NCBI RefSeq assembly: GCF_000757905.1 | Contig: NZ_JRLH01000001.1 | Strand: one strand, 5' to 3' | Length of the DNA stretch: 64,000 bases | Origin: Arsenophonus nilaparvatae | GTDB taxonomy: Bacteria; Pseudomonadota; Gammaproteobacteria; Enterobacterales; Enterobacteriaceae | Position numbers and translations under genes: made by a program | Shown: piece by piece, positions 19,010 to 28,469 of the stretch | Position numbering within the stretch: the stretch's first letter is position 1 | Layout of the letters: each line of letters begins with the position of its first letter | The notes under the pieces: model-generated | What the model was told of the DNA's origin: nothing | The model's input: the letters and a program-made list of their open reading frames with translations, nothing else | Database searches by the model: none

Positions 19010-19226
19010 TTTATTTCTATAATATAGAATATTTTGTAGCTGATTATAAAAAAGTGATTGTATTATTTTATGTTTTGTTATTTCGATTGTTATTTATTAT
19101 TTAAAATTATCTATATAATAGTAATTAATAATTTGATCGTTTTTATAAAAATGTAGATTTATCGAAGAGTGATTGGATTTATTAAATGTAAAATCCAATT
19201 TTCTATTATGCCAATATGGTGACCTA

Positions 19227-19721
19227 ATGAATATTAGTTTAATCGCAGCAATGGCGGCGGATCAGGTGATTGGTTTGGAAAATAACATGCCATGGGTGTT
19301 ATCCGGTGATTTAGCCTGGTTTAAGCGTAATACGTTAAATAAGCCAGTTATAATGGGACGTATAACTTATGAATCTATAGGTAAACCTTTACCTCAACGT
19401 TTGAATATTATTCTTAGTCATACTCATTCGAGTGATGATAATGGCGTTGTTTGGGTTAACTCAGTTGATGAGGCATTAGCTGCAGCAGGAGAAGCAGAAG
19501 AAATAATGATTATAGGCGGGGGAAAAATTTATGAATTATTCTTACCTCTGGCGAATCGTCTTTATTTAACGCATGTAGATGCGGAAGTGATTGGTGATAC
19601 CTATTTTCCTGTTTATGAGCCTAATGAGTGGGACTCTGTATTTACTGAATACCATGAAGCAGATGATAAAAATTCTCATAATTATTGTTTTGAAATATTA
19701 GAACGCCGTTCACAAAGCTAA
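19227..19721 (+). CDS. folA: Dihydrofolate reductase
   Basis: Reduces dihydrofolate to tetrahydrofolate with NADPH. The 164-aa product (159 in E. coli) starts MNISLIAAMAADQVIG and has the catalytic acid Asp28 (E. coli Asp27) in GDLAWFKRNT, the NADPH-binding region VIMGRITYESIG, and IIGGGKIYE. The frame is open upstream to 19173, but the ATG at 19227 matches the family start. The ribosome-binding site is weak (GGTGA). It supports the folate cycle that ThyA in this window drains. Confidence 0.97.
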   Translation: MNISLIAAMAADQVIGLENNMPWVLSGDLAWFKRNTLNKPVIMGRITYESIGKPLPQRLNIILSHTHSSDDNGVVWVNSVDEALAAAGEAEEIMIIGGGKIYELFLPLANRLYLTHVDAEVIGDTYFPVYEPNEWDSVFTEYHEADDKNSHNYCFEILERRSQS

Positions 19722-19741
19722 GAGAGATTCTTGGTGGTAAT

Positions 19742-19774
19742 AAAAAATCGAAGGCTAATACTTCGGTTTTTTAT
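19742..19774 (+). terminator. Rho-independent terminator of folA
   Basis: An A-tract, then a stem around TCGAAG/CTTCGG with one G-T pair and a 7-base loop, followed by TTTTTT. It lies 20 bases past the folA stop. Confidence 0.85.
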
Positions 19775-19979
19775 TATTAATTTGAATTAGTGGATGTTAA
19801 ATATATAAATAAAAATTAAATTTGTATTCTTAATTAAATAATTTAAGTCAAATATTTATAAATAAGGTTCTATTCAAATAGCTTTTATAGCTATTATTTT
19901 AGTCATATTAAAACAAAATTAATTAATTTATTACTTATATTCCATTATTTGTTGCATAGCAAAATAAGCATAGTATTAG

Positions 19980-20798
19980 TTATCTTTTGGTAAATGCAGG
20001 CTGGTGAAAATATTTTTTATCTTCCCAGTGTAATAAAGTCAATTTTCCTCCCCAGCAACAACCGGTATCAAGCCCATAAATATCTTCAGGTGTTCCTTTC
20101 CCTTCAAGGGAAGCCCAATGACCAAAAATAATGGCATATTCTGGTGGTATTTTTCGCGGCAGATCAAACCAAGGCTTTAAAGGAGGAGGTGTGTTTTCAG
20201 GTTTATTTTTCCAGGTCATGTTTAACTGACCGTCAGGAAAGCAATAACGCATACGAGTCAGGACGTTAGTACTAAAGCGTAAACGGGATAACCCTGTTAA
20301 ATTGGGTGACCAGTTGTTCGGTATATCGCCATACATGGAGTCGATAAATAAAGGATAGCTATCACTACTAAGAATAGCCTCTACTTCTTTGGCACACATC
20401 TGTGCTGTTGCTAAATCCCATTGTGGTGTGATCCCAGCATGTGCCATGATGATTTTTTTCTTATTGTCAACTTGTAATAATGGTTGACGTCGTAACCAAT
20501 TAACTAATTCATCAGCATCAGGCGCTGTCAGTAATTTTTTCAGTTTGTCTTTGGGTTTATTATGGCTAATATTGGCATATACACCGATAAGGTGGAGATC
20601 ATGATTACCTAGTACCATTCTGACGGATGAGCCTAGTGTTTTAATGTAACGTAAAACTTTGAGTGAATCCGGGCCTCGGGAGACGAGATCACCGGTGAGC
20701 CATAAAACATCCTTTTGTGGTTCAAATTTCACTTGTTTGAGAAGTGCTTTAAGTTCACGATAGCAACCGTGAATATCTCCTATAAGATAAGTAGCCAT
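19980..20798 (-). CDS. apaH: Symmetrical bis(5'-nucleosyl)-tetraphosphatase
   Basis: Splits Ap4A into two ADP and removes Np4-type caps from RNA. It is 272 aa (280 in E. coli), a metallophosphoesterase with GDIHGC at residues 7-12, GDLVSRGPDS at about 36-45 and GNHDLH at about 64-69. It ends the lptD-surA-pdxA-rsmA-apaG-apaH run, two bases after apaG, as in E. coli. Confidence 0.96.
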   Translation of the reverse strand: MATYLIGDIHGCYRELKALLKQVKFEPQKDVLWLTGDLVSRGPDSLKVLRYIKTLGSSVRMVLGNHDLHLIGVYANISHNKPKDKLKKLLTAPDADELVNWLRRQPLLQVDNKKKIIMAHAGITPQWDLATAQMCAKEVEAILSSDSYPLFIDSMYGDIPNNWSPNLTGLSRLRFSTNVLTRMRYCFPDGQLNMTWKNKPENTPPPLKPWFDLPRKIPPEYAIIFGHWASLEGKGTPEDIYGLDTGCCWGGKLTLLHWEDKKYFHQPAFTKR

Positions 20799-20800
20799 AA

Positions 20801-21178
20801 TTAGTTTATAACTGTTGGGATAGCAAGACGAAAGACTGGGATATCAACATAAAAATTTTTACCATCATTATCTAACATCACATAATGGCCCTCCATGGTT
20901 CCCATTGGCGTTTCTATAATAGCACCACTGGTATAACGAAATTCGGCGCTTGGTTGAATGATAGGTTGCTCTCCTACCACGCCCTGTCCTTGTACTTCGG
21001 TACGTTTACCATCACTATTGGTAATTAACCAATAGCGACTTATTAGCTGTACCGGCGTGCGGCCTAGATTGCGAATAGAAACCGTATAGGCAAAAACAAA
21101 TCTGGCTTCTTCCGGTAAAGATTGATTTTCAATATAGACACTTTGAACTTGTATACAGATGTTAGGTTCATTTAGCAT
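20801..21178 (-). CDS. apaG: ApaG protein (CO2+/Mg2+ efflux-associated family)
   Basis: The 125-aa beta-sandwich protein equals the family length. It starts MLNEPNICIQVQSVYIE and holds FAYTVSIRNLG and the conserved end-block GTMEGHYVM. Function is unsettled; it is named for its link to apaH. A GTG at 21199 would add seven residues, but the ATG at 21178 follows a G-rich ribosome-binding site and matches the family start. It lies between rsmA and apaH, tightly spaced with both. Confidence 0.93.
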   Translation of the reverse strand: MLNEPNICIQVQSVYIENQSLPEEARFVFAYTVSIRNLGRTPVQLISRYWLITNSDGKRTEVQGQGVVGEQPIIQPSAEFRYTSGAIIETPMGTMEGHYVMLDNDGKNFYVDIPVFRLAIPTVIN

Positions 21179-21201
21179 AGTGCCCCCAAAGTTTATCACT
21201 A

Positions 21202-22011
21202 TTAGCGAGAGGTTTTAGCCAATTTGCTGGCTAACTTGCAATAATTTTCTACTGAAATATTTTCAGCGCGACAATTTGGATCAATACCTAATTGCTCAAA
21301 ATCTTGCACGCTAAATAAATCACTTAAACTATTACGAATAGTTTTACGTCGTTGATTAAATGCCTGTGTAGTAATACGACTTAATAATTTGACATCACAA
21401 ATAGGGTAAGGGTTTCGTTGATGAGGAATTAAACGCACGACAGCTGAATCCACTTTTGGCGCAGGTGAAAAAGCCGACGGCGGTACTTCTAAGATAGGGA
21501 TTATCTGACAATAATATTGTGCCATAACGCTAAGGCGACCATATGCTTTAGTATTCGGTCCTGCGACTAATCGATTTACAACCTCTTTTTGTAGCATAAA
21601 ATTCATGTCAGCAATAGCATTAGTATATGTAAAAAGATGGAACATTAGCGGAGTTGAAATATTGTAAGGAAGATTACCGAACACTCTAAGGGGTTGACCC
21701 TTTTCTTTCGCTATTGCGCCAAAATCAATCGTCATTGCATCGTTTGCTATAATTGTTAGTTTAGTACTTAGCGCAGGGTGTGCAGCTAAACGGGCGGCAA
21801 GATCACGATCTAACTCGATTACCGTCATATTCTCTATAAGTGCACTAATAGGTAATGTTAGGGCGCCTAGACCCGGGCCAATTTCAACAATAGCTTGATC
21901 AGGCTTTGGGTTAAAAGCAGTAACCATATTGTCAATAATAAATGGGTCAGTTAAAAAATTTTGCCCAAAGCGCTTACGGGCAAAGTGCCCTTGATGGATT
22001 CGTTTATTCAT
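21202..22011 (-). CDS. rsmA: 16S rRNA (adenine1518/1519-N6)-dimethyltransferase
   Basis: Also called KsgA. It dimethylates two adjacent adenosines in helix 45 of 16S rRNA late in 30S assembly. The 269-aa product (273 in E. coli) has the N-terminal RFGQNFL, the SAM motif EIGPGLGALT, and the catalytic NLPYN motif (GNLPYNIS). The start overlaps the end of pdxA by 8 bases, so translation is probably coupled. Confidence 0.96.
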   Translation of the reverse strand: MNKRIHQGHFARKRFGQNFLTDPFIIDNMVTAFNPKPDQAIVEIGPGLGALTLPISALIENMTVIELDRDLAARLAAHPALSTKLTIIANDAMTIDFGAIAKEKGQPLRVFGNLPYNISTPLMFHLFTYTNAIADMNFMLQKEVVNRLVAGPNTKAYGRLSVMAQYYCQIIPILEVPPSAFSPAPKVDSAVVRLIPHQRNPYPICDVKLLSRITTQAFNQRRKTIRNSLSDLFSVQDFEQLGIDPNCRAENISVENYCKLASKLAKTSR

Positions 22012-22999
22012 TGTTATTTTGTATCATGCTAATAGCTAATTTTAAGGCGGTTATAAAACTGTTAACATCTGCTTGCCCACTTCCTGCTAGCTCGATCGCT
22101 GTACCATGGTCAACCGATGTACGAATAAAGGGTAAGCCTAAAGTAATGTTTACCGCGTGGCCAAAACCTTGATATTTTAGCACAGGCAGACCTTGATCGT
22201 GATACATAGTTAAAATCACATCAGCTTGGTTCAGATATTTGGGTTGGAATAGAGTATCCGCCGGGAAAGGGCCATAAAGCTGCAATCCTTCATGACGCAA
22301 TTTCTCGATAACTGGGATGATAGTATCGATTTCCTCATGTCCCATATGTCCGCCTTCGCCGGCATGAGGATTTAATCCACAGATATAGATGGTGGGTGTT
22401 TTAATGCCAAATTTAGATTTTAATTCTTCATTTAAAATATAAATAACTTCTTGTAGGCTTTGAAAAGTAATTGCAGCGGGAACCTGTTTGAGAGGTAAAT
22501 GGGTTGTTGCTAGCGCAACACGCAATGTTTCTGTCGCTAACATCATGACGACTTTTTTTGTTTTACTTCTGTCAGCAAAAAATTCAGTATGCCCGGTAAA
22601 GGGAATACCTGCATCATTGATAATTCCTTTATGAACAGGGCCGGTAACTAATGCTGAAAATTCACCAGTCATACAGCCATCGCAGGCGCGGCTAAGTGTT
22701 TCTATTACATAAGTGCTATTTCGTTTATTAAGTTGGCCTGCTTTGACCGGCGCAGGTAATTTTATTGGTAACACGGTCAATGTTTTGGCAGCTTGGTTGT
22801 TATCCGAAGTTCCTGGCGAATAAATAGTTAATTCTAATTCTAAGCCGAGTTGATCCGCTCGGCTTATTAGCAGGTCTGGATCAGCACAAGCAACTAATCT
22901 AACCAGCCAATTTTGTTGAGCGAGTTGGATCAAAAGATCAGGGCCTACCCCGGCCGGTTCACCGGGGGTGAGAACGATAGTATTAGTTTTTTTTTCCAT
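22004..22999 (-). CDS. pdxA: 4-hydroxythreonine-4-phosphate dehydrogenase
   Basis: NAD-dependent enzyme of pyridoxal 5'-phosphate synthesis. It is 331 aa (329 in E. coli). It has TPGEPAGVGPD at the N terminus and the metal-binding histidine regions FTGHTEFF, GLNPHAGEGGHMG and YHDQGLP. It lies 5 bases after surA and overlaps rsmA by 8 bases, the same arrangement as in E. coli. Confidence 0.96.
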   Translation of the reverse strand: MEKKTNTIVLTPGEPAGVGPDLLIQLAQQNWLVRLVACADPDLLISRADQLGLELELTIYSPGTSDNNQAAKTLTVLPIKLPAPVKAGQLNKRNSTYVIETLSRACDGCMTGEFSALVTGPVHKGIINDAGIPFTGHTEFFADRSKTKKVVMMLATETLRVALATTHLPLKQVPAAITFQSLQEVIYILNEELKSKFGIKTPTIYICGLNPHAGEGGHMGHEEIDTIIPVIEKLRHEGLQLYGPFPADTLFQPKYLNQADVILTMYHDQGLPVLKYQGFGHAVNITLGLPFIRTSVDHGTAIELAGSGQADVNSFITALKLAISMIQNNNE

Positions 23000-23004
23000 A
23001 AAGA

Positions 23005-24306
23005 TTACTGTGCATCGCTATCATTAAAAATTTTTACATAGGCAGATGCGCGTAGTTCTTGCATCCAAATTTGCGCTTCTTCGTTAAATTTACGATTGAA
23101 TAATAGACGATAGGCATGATCTTTCTGGGCTACATCGGTTTTATCTACTTGGCGAGTATCTTCCAGCTGAATAAGATGCCAGCCAAAAGAGGACTGGATT
23201 GGTTGACTTGTTTCACCTTTATTTAAACGCATTAAACCATCACGAAATGCTGGATCATAAACATTGGGCATATTCCAGCCAAGTTCACCGCCACGTAATG
23301 CAGAGCCAGGATCTTGTGAATATTTTTTAGCTGCTTCGGCAAAGGTTAGTTGACCCGTTTTAATTTGCTGTGCAATTTGTTGTATTTTTGCATATGCCTG
23401 TTCGCTATTCATAATAGGTGAAAATTTAATAAGTATATGGCGAGCTTTCACTTCGGTAACCGAAATCGGCATATTGCCACTTTGTATATCATTAAGTTTT
23501 AGGATATGAAAACCGACACTAGAACGTATAGGCCCAATGATATCGCCTTTTTTAGCATGCTGAATTTGTTGAGCAAAAACGGTTGGCAATTCTTCAACTT
23601 TACTCCAGCCCATTTGCCCGCCTTTTAAAGCATTAGGATCGGCAGAGTAAGTAATGGCCAGCTTACCAAAATCAGCGCCTTGCTTTAATTGGGCGATAAT
23701 TTTATTTACCGTAGCCATCGCTGATTGACTTTGTTCATTAGTTGGATTTTCTGGTAATGGGATCAAAATATGGCTTAAGTTAATATTAGCATCTTGGCCA
23801 GCTTGTGAATTAAGTTGGGTAGCCAGTGAGTCTACTTCTTGCGGTAGGACGGTTATCCGTCGACGAACCTCATTATTACGTACTTCTGCGATCATCATTT
23901 CTCTACGAACATCGCTGCGGTAATTTTGTATATTGATACCATCCATTGACAATCGTTGTTGTAGTTGGCCAACCGTTAATCTATTTTGAGCTGCAATATT
24001 GGCGATAGTAGCATCTATTGCTTGATCAGGGATCTGGATCTGCATTTTTTCGGCTATTTGCATAATAATTTTGTCAATGATCAAGCGTTCTAATATTTGG
24101 TGACGTAATGCATTTTCATCAGGAATTTGTTGTCCTGCATTTCTGGCGTTTATTCTTACTATATCTAACATATTATCTACGTCACTTTGTAGCACAACGC
24201 CATCATTAACAATAGCAGTCACTTTATCCAATGGTTGTGGCGCGGCCAGTGTGGTAGTGCTAACAGTGAACAACAAGCCAATAATCAGTTTTCTCCAATA
24301 ATTCAT
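23005..24306 (-). CDS. surA: Periplasmic chaperone / peptidyl-prolyl isomerase SurA
   Basis: Escorts outer-membrane proteins through the periplasm to the BAM complex. The 433-aa precursor (428 in E. coli) has a Sec signal peptide ending near TLAA-PQ, an N-terminal chaperone module (QPLDKVTAIVNDGVV), two parvulin domains (about residues 180-275 and 290-385, each with a GG-x-x-GW motif: KGGQMGW and RGGELGW) and a short C-terminal helix. Next to lptD, one of its main clients, as in E. coli. Confidence 0.97.
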   Translation of the reverse strand: MNYWRKLIIGLLFTVSTTTLAAPQPLDKVTAIVNDGVVLQSDVDNMLDIVRINARNAGQQIPDENALRHQILERLIIDKIIMQIAEKMQIQIPDQAIDATIANIAAQNRLTVGQLQQRLSMDGINIQNYRSDVRREMMIAEVRNNEVRRRITVLPQEVDSLATQLNSQAGQDANINLSHILIPLPENPTNEQSQSAMATVNKIIAQLKQGADFGKLAITYSADPNALKGGQMGWSKVEELPTVFAQQIQHAKKGDIIGPIRSSVGFHILKLNDIQSGNMPISVTEVKARHILIKFSPIMNSEQAYAKIQQIAQQIKTGQLTFAEAAKKYSQDPGSALRGGELGWNMPNVYDPAFRDGLMRLNKGETSQPIQSSFGWHLIQLEDTRQVDKTDVAQKDHAYRLLFNRKFNEEAQIWMQELRASAYVKIFNDSDAQ

Positions 24307-24389
24307 AAAGTTCTCATTTTGTTCGATTATATTAAGGTTTGATCCTATTTCAGGTTTCTTCTATTTGATAGTTGAAAATATCAATTTTA

Positions 24390-26732
24390 TTAGAAGGCTC
24401 GTTGATAAGGTAAAATACCACTAGCAAGCATATCCTGACTTCCCAAATTATGATTATTATTTAGGCCTCTTAGTTCCACATTGATTGACCAGCGATTATC
24501 ATAGTCACTATTGAAGTTTTGTTGTTGCCAGCCGACGATTTTACGCTCATAGCCCATATTAATTGACCAGCAGCACGTACTATATTGTAAACCGATTAAT
24601 CGACTGGCGGGTTGGTTTTCTTTTAGATCATGGTAGTATGAGCCAACAAAACCCCAGCGATCACCTAAAGGCCAACTCACTACCACCCCCATTTGAGAAA
24701 TTCCTTTTTGAAAGGCTGGTGCGCTTCTAACTGTTGCTTGAATATAATCGCGATCGACAAAGCGGTAATTTAGCTGAATTAAACGATCTGAATCCAGGCG
24801 ATATTCGGTCACAACATTCCCCATTGTAATATCACCCAGCCGTCTATCATACTGGAGCCCACCACGCAGTCCCCAGTTATCCGTTAAGCGTAAATAAGTA
24901 TCACCGGCCCATAATAATGAACCGGTATTACTTTTATCTTCAATTGGTAAATTGGAATCTTCAGTTCTGGGCCGCTCAAAATAGTATATTTGTCCGACAG
25001 AAAAATTAAAACGTTCGGTTAATTCTTCATCATAAATACGCGTAGTGATACCGGTCGTTAATTGGTTAGCTGAAGCGATACGATCTAAGCCGCTATAAAT
25101 GCGGTTACGAAATAAACCGTTATAGTCAGCCTGTAGCAAGGATGAATCATAATTATTAATATCACTTTGGTCGTGATAAGGTATATAAAGATATTGCACC
25201 CGAGGTTCTAACGTTTGTACATAATTGCTATTTGTCAGCAGGTCACGTTCGAAAACCAGTTTCGCATCAGAAGTTACTGACGGTAAGACGCGAGTAACAT
25301 GTTTTTTTAGCGTGCCATTAGCCAGTTTGTCAGGGATATCCTGATCATAATAAGTTGCCATTACCCTTACAGTATTGTTAATACTGGCCCAATCATTTGC
25401 TAGTGGTAGGTTCAATTCTGGCTCGATATGTAACCGAGTGGCATCAGGATTATTTGCCCCAACACTTGTAATACGCGCTGCTTGGGCATAAGTTTTCAGA
25501 TCAAATGGCCCCAGATCATATTTATAAAAATTTAGGTCTAATTGTGGTTCAGTTTTGTAAGCTTTACTATTCGGTGAATCGACAAAAACCTGAAACTGTT
25601 TATGTGTTAAGGTTGCATTCCAGTTAGGTTGTGCATAACCGACACTGAATTTCTGAGTGGCATAGCCGTCAGTACTATTACCATATTTAGAGGTAAAATC
25701 GGTGAAATATTTTGGATCACTGACTTTGGTATAATCGATATTAAAACGCCATACTTGATTGAGTACGCCCGAATGACCCCAATATAGAAGCCAGCGATCA
25801 TCACTATCACGAGCGGGATACTTGCCACTATTTTTATCTTTAATATAACTGCGGTCGTGTTTTAGCCAATCAACGGCAACGGTACCTGTTCCAGCAATTG
25901 TCAGATAACGAAACTCGTTATTCAGTTTTACGCCACGAAAGGTCATAAATTGTGGTGTAATGGTTGCATCGTAGTTAGGTGCAATATTCCAGTAAAAGGG
26001 TAGCGCAAAGTCTAAGCCTGAACCTTTAGAATAACTACCATTAGGTAGTAGAAAACCGGATCGACGTTTATTGCCAATCGGTAATTGTAAATAAGGGCTA
26101 TAAAAAACAGGTACATTAGCAATGCGAAAACGTGCATTCCATATTTCGGCAACCTGTTCTTGGCGGTCTAAAATAACTTCTGAGCCAACAACGCTCCAGC
26201 TATCATTACCTGGAAGGCAGGCAGTAAACATGCCTTTTTCTAAAATGGTATAGCGATTTTCTCCGCGTAATTTCATTTTATTTGCGTAGCCGCGACCCTG
26301 ACGCCCGACCATCAAATAGTCACCTTTTTCGACATCGGTATCTTTATTACTAAGATTTGACCATGCCTTTGGCCCTTTTAGGATGATTTGTGGATCATCA
26401 TAATGTACATTTCCTGTTGCTACTACCGTACGCAATGGATTTTTACTTGTCGTCTCTGTTTGGGTCAATTTAACTTCATCGGCGGTGAGAGTCTGGTTAC
26501 CTTGTTGAATATCTACATTACCTTTATACTCGATGAAATGAGGATATTCACCAGCCACATCTTTTGCGGTGATATGGATGGGTAGATCATTGGGATTACC
26601 TTTCACGATGGGTTTAGTATATACCGGTACCCCTAGCATACATTGTTCTGTTAGATCAGCATGGGCCTGTTGGCTATGAACAGCTATCCAAATCATGGTA
26701 GCAAGTAGTGTCGGGTGACTTTTTTTCATCAT
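24390..26732 (-). CDS. lptD: LPS-assembly outer membrane protein LptD
   Basis: Beta-barrel that inserts LPS into the outer leaflet together with LptE. The 780-aa precursor (784 in E. coli) has a signal peptide ending near QAHA-DL, an N-terminal beta-jellyroll that receives LPS, and a large barrel. The four cysteines needed for the disulfides are present: Cys31 (EQCMLG), the TACLPG cysteine, and the adjacent pair in STCCWS. The frame opens at 26783, but ATG 26732 follows AAGGA and gives the family start MMKKSHPTLL. It is divergent from djlA. Confidence 0.97.
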   Translation of the reverse strand: MMKKSHPTLLATMIWIAVHSQQAHADLTEQCMLGVPVYTKPIVKGNPNDLPIHITAKDVAGEYPHFIEYKGNVDIQQGNQTLTADEVKLTQTETTSKNPLRTVVATGNVHYDDPQIILKGPKAWSNLSNKDTDVEKGDYLMVGRQGRGYANKMKLRGENRYTILEKGMFTACLPGNDSWSVVGSEVILDRQEQVAEIWNARFRIANVPVFYSPYLQLPIGNKRRSGFLLPNGSYSKGSGLDFALPFYWNIAPNYDATITPQFMTFRGVKLNNEFRYLTIAGTGTVAVDWLKHDRSYIKDKNSGKYPARDSDDRWLLYWGHSGVLNQVWRFNIDYTKVSDPKYFTDFTSKYGNSTDGYATQKFSVGYAQPNWNATLTHKQFQVFVDSPNSKAYKTEPQLDLNFYKYDLGPFDLKTYAQAARITSVGANNPDATRLHIEPELNLPLANDWASINNTVRVMATYYDQDIPDKLANGTLKKHVTRVLPSVTSDAKLVFERDLLTNSNYVQTLEPRVQYLYIPYHDQSDINNYDSSLLQADYNGLFRNRIYSGLDRIASANQLTTGITTRIYDEELTERFNFSVGQIYYFERPRTEDSNLPIEDKSNTGSLLWAGDTYLRLTDNWGLRGGLQYDRRLGDITMGNVVTEYRLDSDRLIQLNYRFVDRDYIQATVRSAPAFQKGISQMGVVVSWPLGDRWGFVGSYYHDLKENQPASRLIGLQYSTCCWSINMGYERKIVGWQQQNFNSDYDNRWSINVELRGLNNNHNLGSQDMLASGILPYQRAF

Positions 26733-26911
26733 TCTGTATGTAGTTCCTTCATCGATATTATCGTGTAGGCAAAAGTTCAACAATTAACGTACTTAACGGC
26801 TCTTGTCTGTATAAAACCATCAGCTATATATTCAGGTTATTAGGCACAGAGTAGAATGAGTAGTATGATAATGCAAAATTATACTCAGGGCATTGGGGAA
26901 TTGAGAAGTTT

Positions 26912-27730
26912 ATGCGGTATTGGGGAAAAATTATTGGTGTTATGTTGGGGATCATGTCTGGCACTCATATTTGGGGTGTTATCATCGGTTTCATTATCGG
27001 TCATGCATATGATAAAGCATCAGAACAGCAAAATTTAGAGAAAACAGGCACTAAGCAGAGCCGTCAGGCACTTTTTTTTGTCAGCACATTTCAGATTTTA
27101 GGCCATTTAACGAAAGCAAAAGGCCGAGTCACTGAAGTTGATATTCAACTAGCAACAAACCTGATGGATAGAATGCAGTTGCATGGTGATGCCAGAATTT
27201 CAGCACAAAATGCATTTAGAGAAGGTAAGGAACAAAATTTTCCTCTAAGACAAACGCTGAAAAAATTACGCCGAGCTTGTTTCGGTCGATTTGATCTTAT
27301 CCAGATGTTTCTGGAAATTCAAATACAAGCTGCTTTTGCCGATGGCGCTTTACATCCAAATGAGCGAAAAGTACTGTTTATTATTGCTGAAGAGTTAGGC
27401 ATTTCACATAATCAGTTTGAACAATTCTTACATATGATGGAAGGCGGTCGACGGTTTGAGCATAGTAGTAACTATTCTTATGGTTCCAATCGCTATCGAC
27501 ATACTGCTCAAGGACCAACATTAGCGGATGCTTGTAAGGTATTAGGTGTGCAACCTGATGATGAACAAACCAAAATTAAACGTGCTTATCGTAAATTAAT
27601 GGCTGAACATCATCCAGATAAATTGGTTGCTAAAGGATTACCACCAGAAATGATGGAAATTGCCAAACAAAAAGCACAATCCATTCAATTAGCTTATGAT
27701 TTAATTAAAAAAGAGCGTCACTTTAAATAG
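26912..27730 (+). CDS. djlA: Membrane-anchored DnaJ-like co-chaperone DjlA
   Basis: A 272-aa protein (271 in E. coli) anchored in the inner membrane by one glycine-rich transmembrane segment (about residues 6-31) with its bulk in the cytoplasm. A TerB-like acidic central domain covers about 55-185. The C-terminal J domain (about 205-272) has the HPD motif in EHHPDKLV, which stimulates DnaK. It is divergent from lptD, as in E. coli. Confidence 0.95.
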   Translation: MRYWGKIIGVMLGIMSGTHIWGVIIGFIIGHAYDKASEQQNLEKTGTKQSRQALFFVSTFQILGHLTKAKGRVTEVDIQLATNLMDRMQLHGDARISAQNAFREGKEQNFPLRQTLKKLRRACFGRFDLIQMFLEIQIQAAFADGALHPNERKVLFIIAEELGISHNQFEQFLHMMEGGRRFEHSSNYSYGSNRYRHTAQGPTLADACKVLGVQPDDEQTKIKRAYRKLMAEHHPDKLVAKGLPPEMMEIAKQKAQSIQLAYDLIKKERHFK

Positions 27731-27770
27731 TATATAATATTAAACGTTAGTTGAATAAGTTTTCCAGCTG

Positions 27771-28418
27771 TTAAAAATCGGCTTTACACGTGAAGTGGAT
27801 AGGTGGCCCATAAACTGGGTGCGTAATGTAAAGCGCTTCTGCGTGTAATTGTAAACGTGAAGAGAGAATTAGCGCTGCTTGATGAGCATAGAATCGATCA
27901 CCAATAATAGGATGACCTAGTGACAGCAAATGAACACGTAGTTGATGTGAGCGACCTGTAATTGGAATAAGTTTAACTCGCGTTGTTTGTTCTTCATAAG
28001 CTAACACTTCGTATTTAGTTTGTGCTTGTTTACCGGTTGTAAAGCACACTTTTTGTTTAGGCCGATTAGGCCAATCGCAGATCAGAGGCAGATCAATAAG
28101 TCCTTTTTTATTGGTAATATGACCCCAAACCCTTGCTTGATAAATTTTTTGTGGCTCTCTTTCACGGAATTGACGTTTTAACTCTTTTTCCGCGCTTTTA
28201 TTCAATGCCACGACCATAACTCCGCTGGTTGCCATATCAAGGCGATGAACGGATTCAGCTGTTGGAAAATCCGCCTGAACCCGTGTCATAATACTGTCTT
28301 TATGTTCGGCGGCTTTACCAGGTACTGATAACAAACCACTAGGTTTGTTCACCACAATAATATGCTGATCTTGATAAAGAACGTGTAACCAGGGATCGAT
28401 AGGCGGATTGTAAAACAT
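27771..28418 (-). CDS. rluA: Dual-specificity 23S rRNA U746 / tRNA U32 pseudouridine synthase
   Basis: Isomerises U746 in 23S rRNA and U32 in several tRNAs. It is 215 aa (219 in E. coli). The catalytic aspartate is in HRLDMATSG near residue 62. Other marks are VVNKPSGLLSVPG and GRSHQLRVHL. The ATG follows GGAG. It lies 51 bases downstream of rapA, as in E. coli. Confidence 0.95.
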   Translation of the reverse strand: MFYNPPIDPWLHVLYQDQHIIVVNKPSGLLSVPGKAAEHKDSIMTRVQADFPTAESVHRLDMATSGVMVVALNKSAEKELKRQFREREPQKIYQARVWGHITNKKGLIDLPLICDWPNRPKQKVCFTTGKQAQTKYEVLAYEEQTTRVKLIPITGRSHQLRVHLLSLGHPIIGDRFYAHQAALILSSRLQLHAEALYITHPVYGPPIHFTCKADF

Positions 28419-28469
28419 ATCAGTTGCTCCAACGTGGCCAAAAACTTTATTGTTTCTGGCGATAAATAA

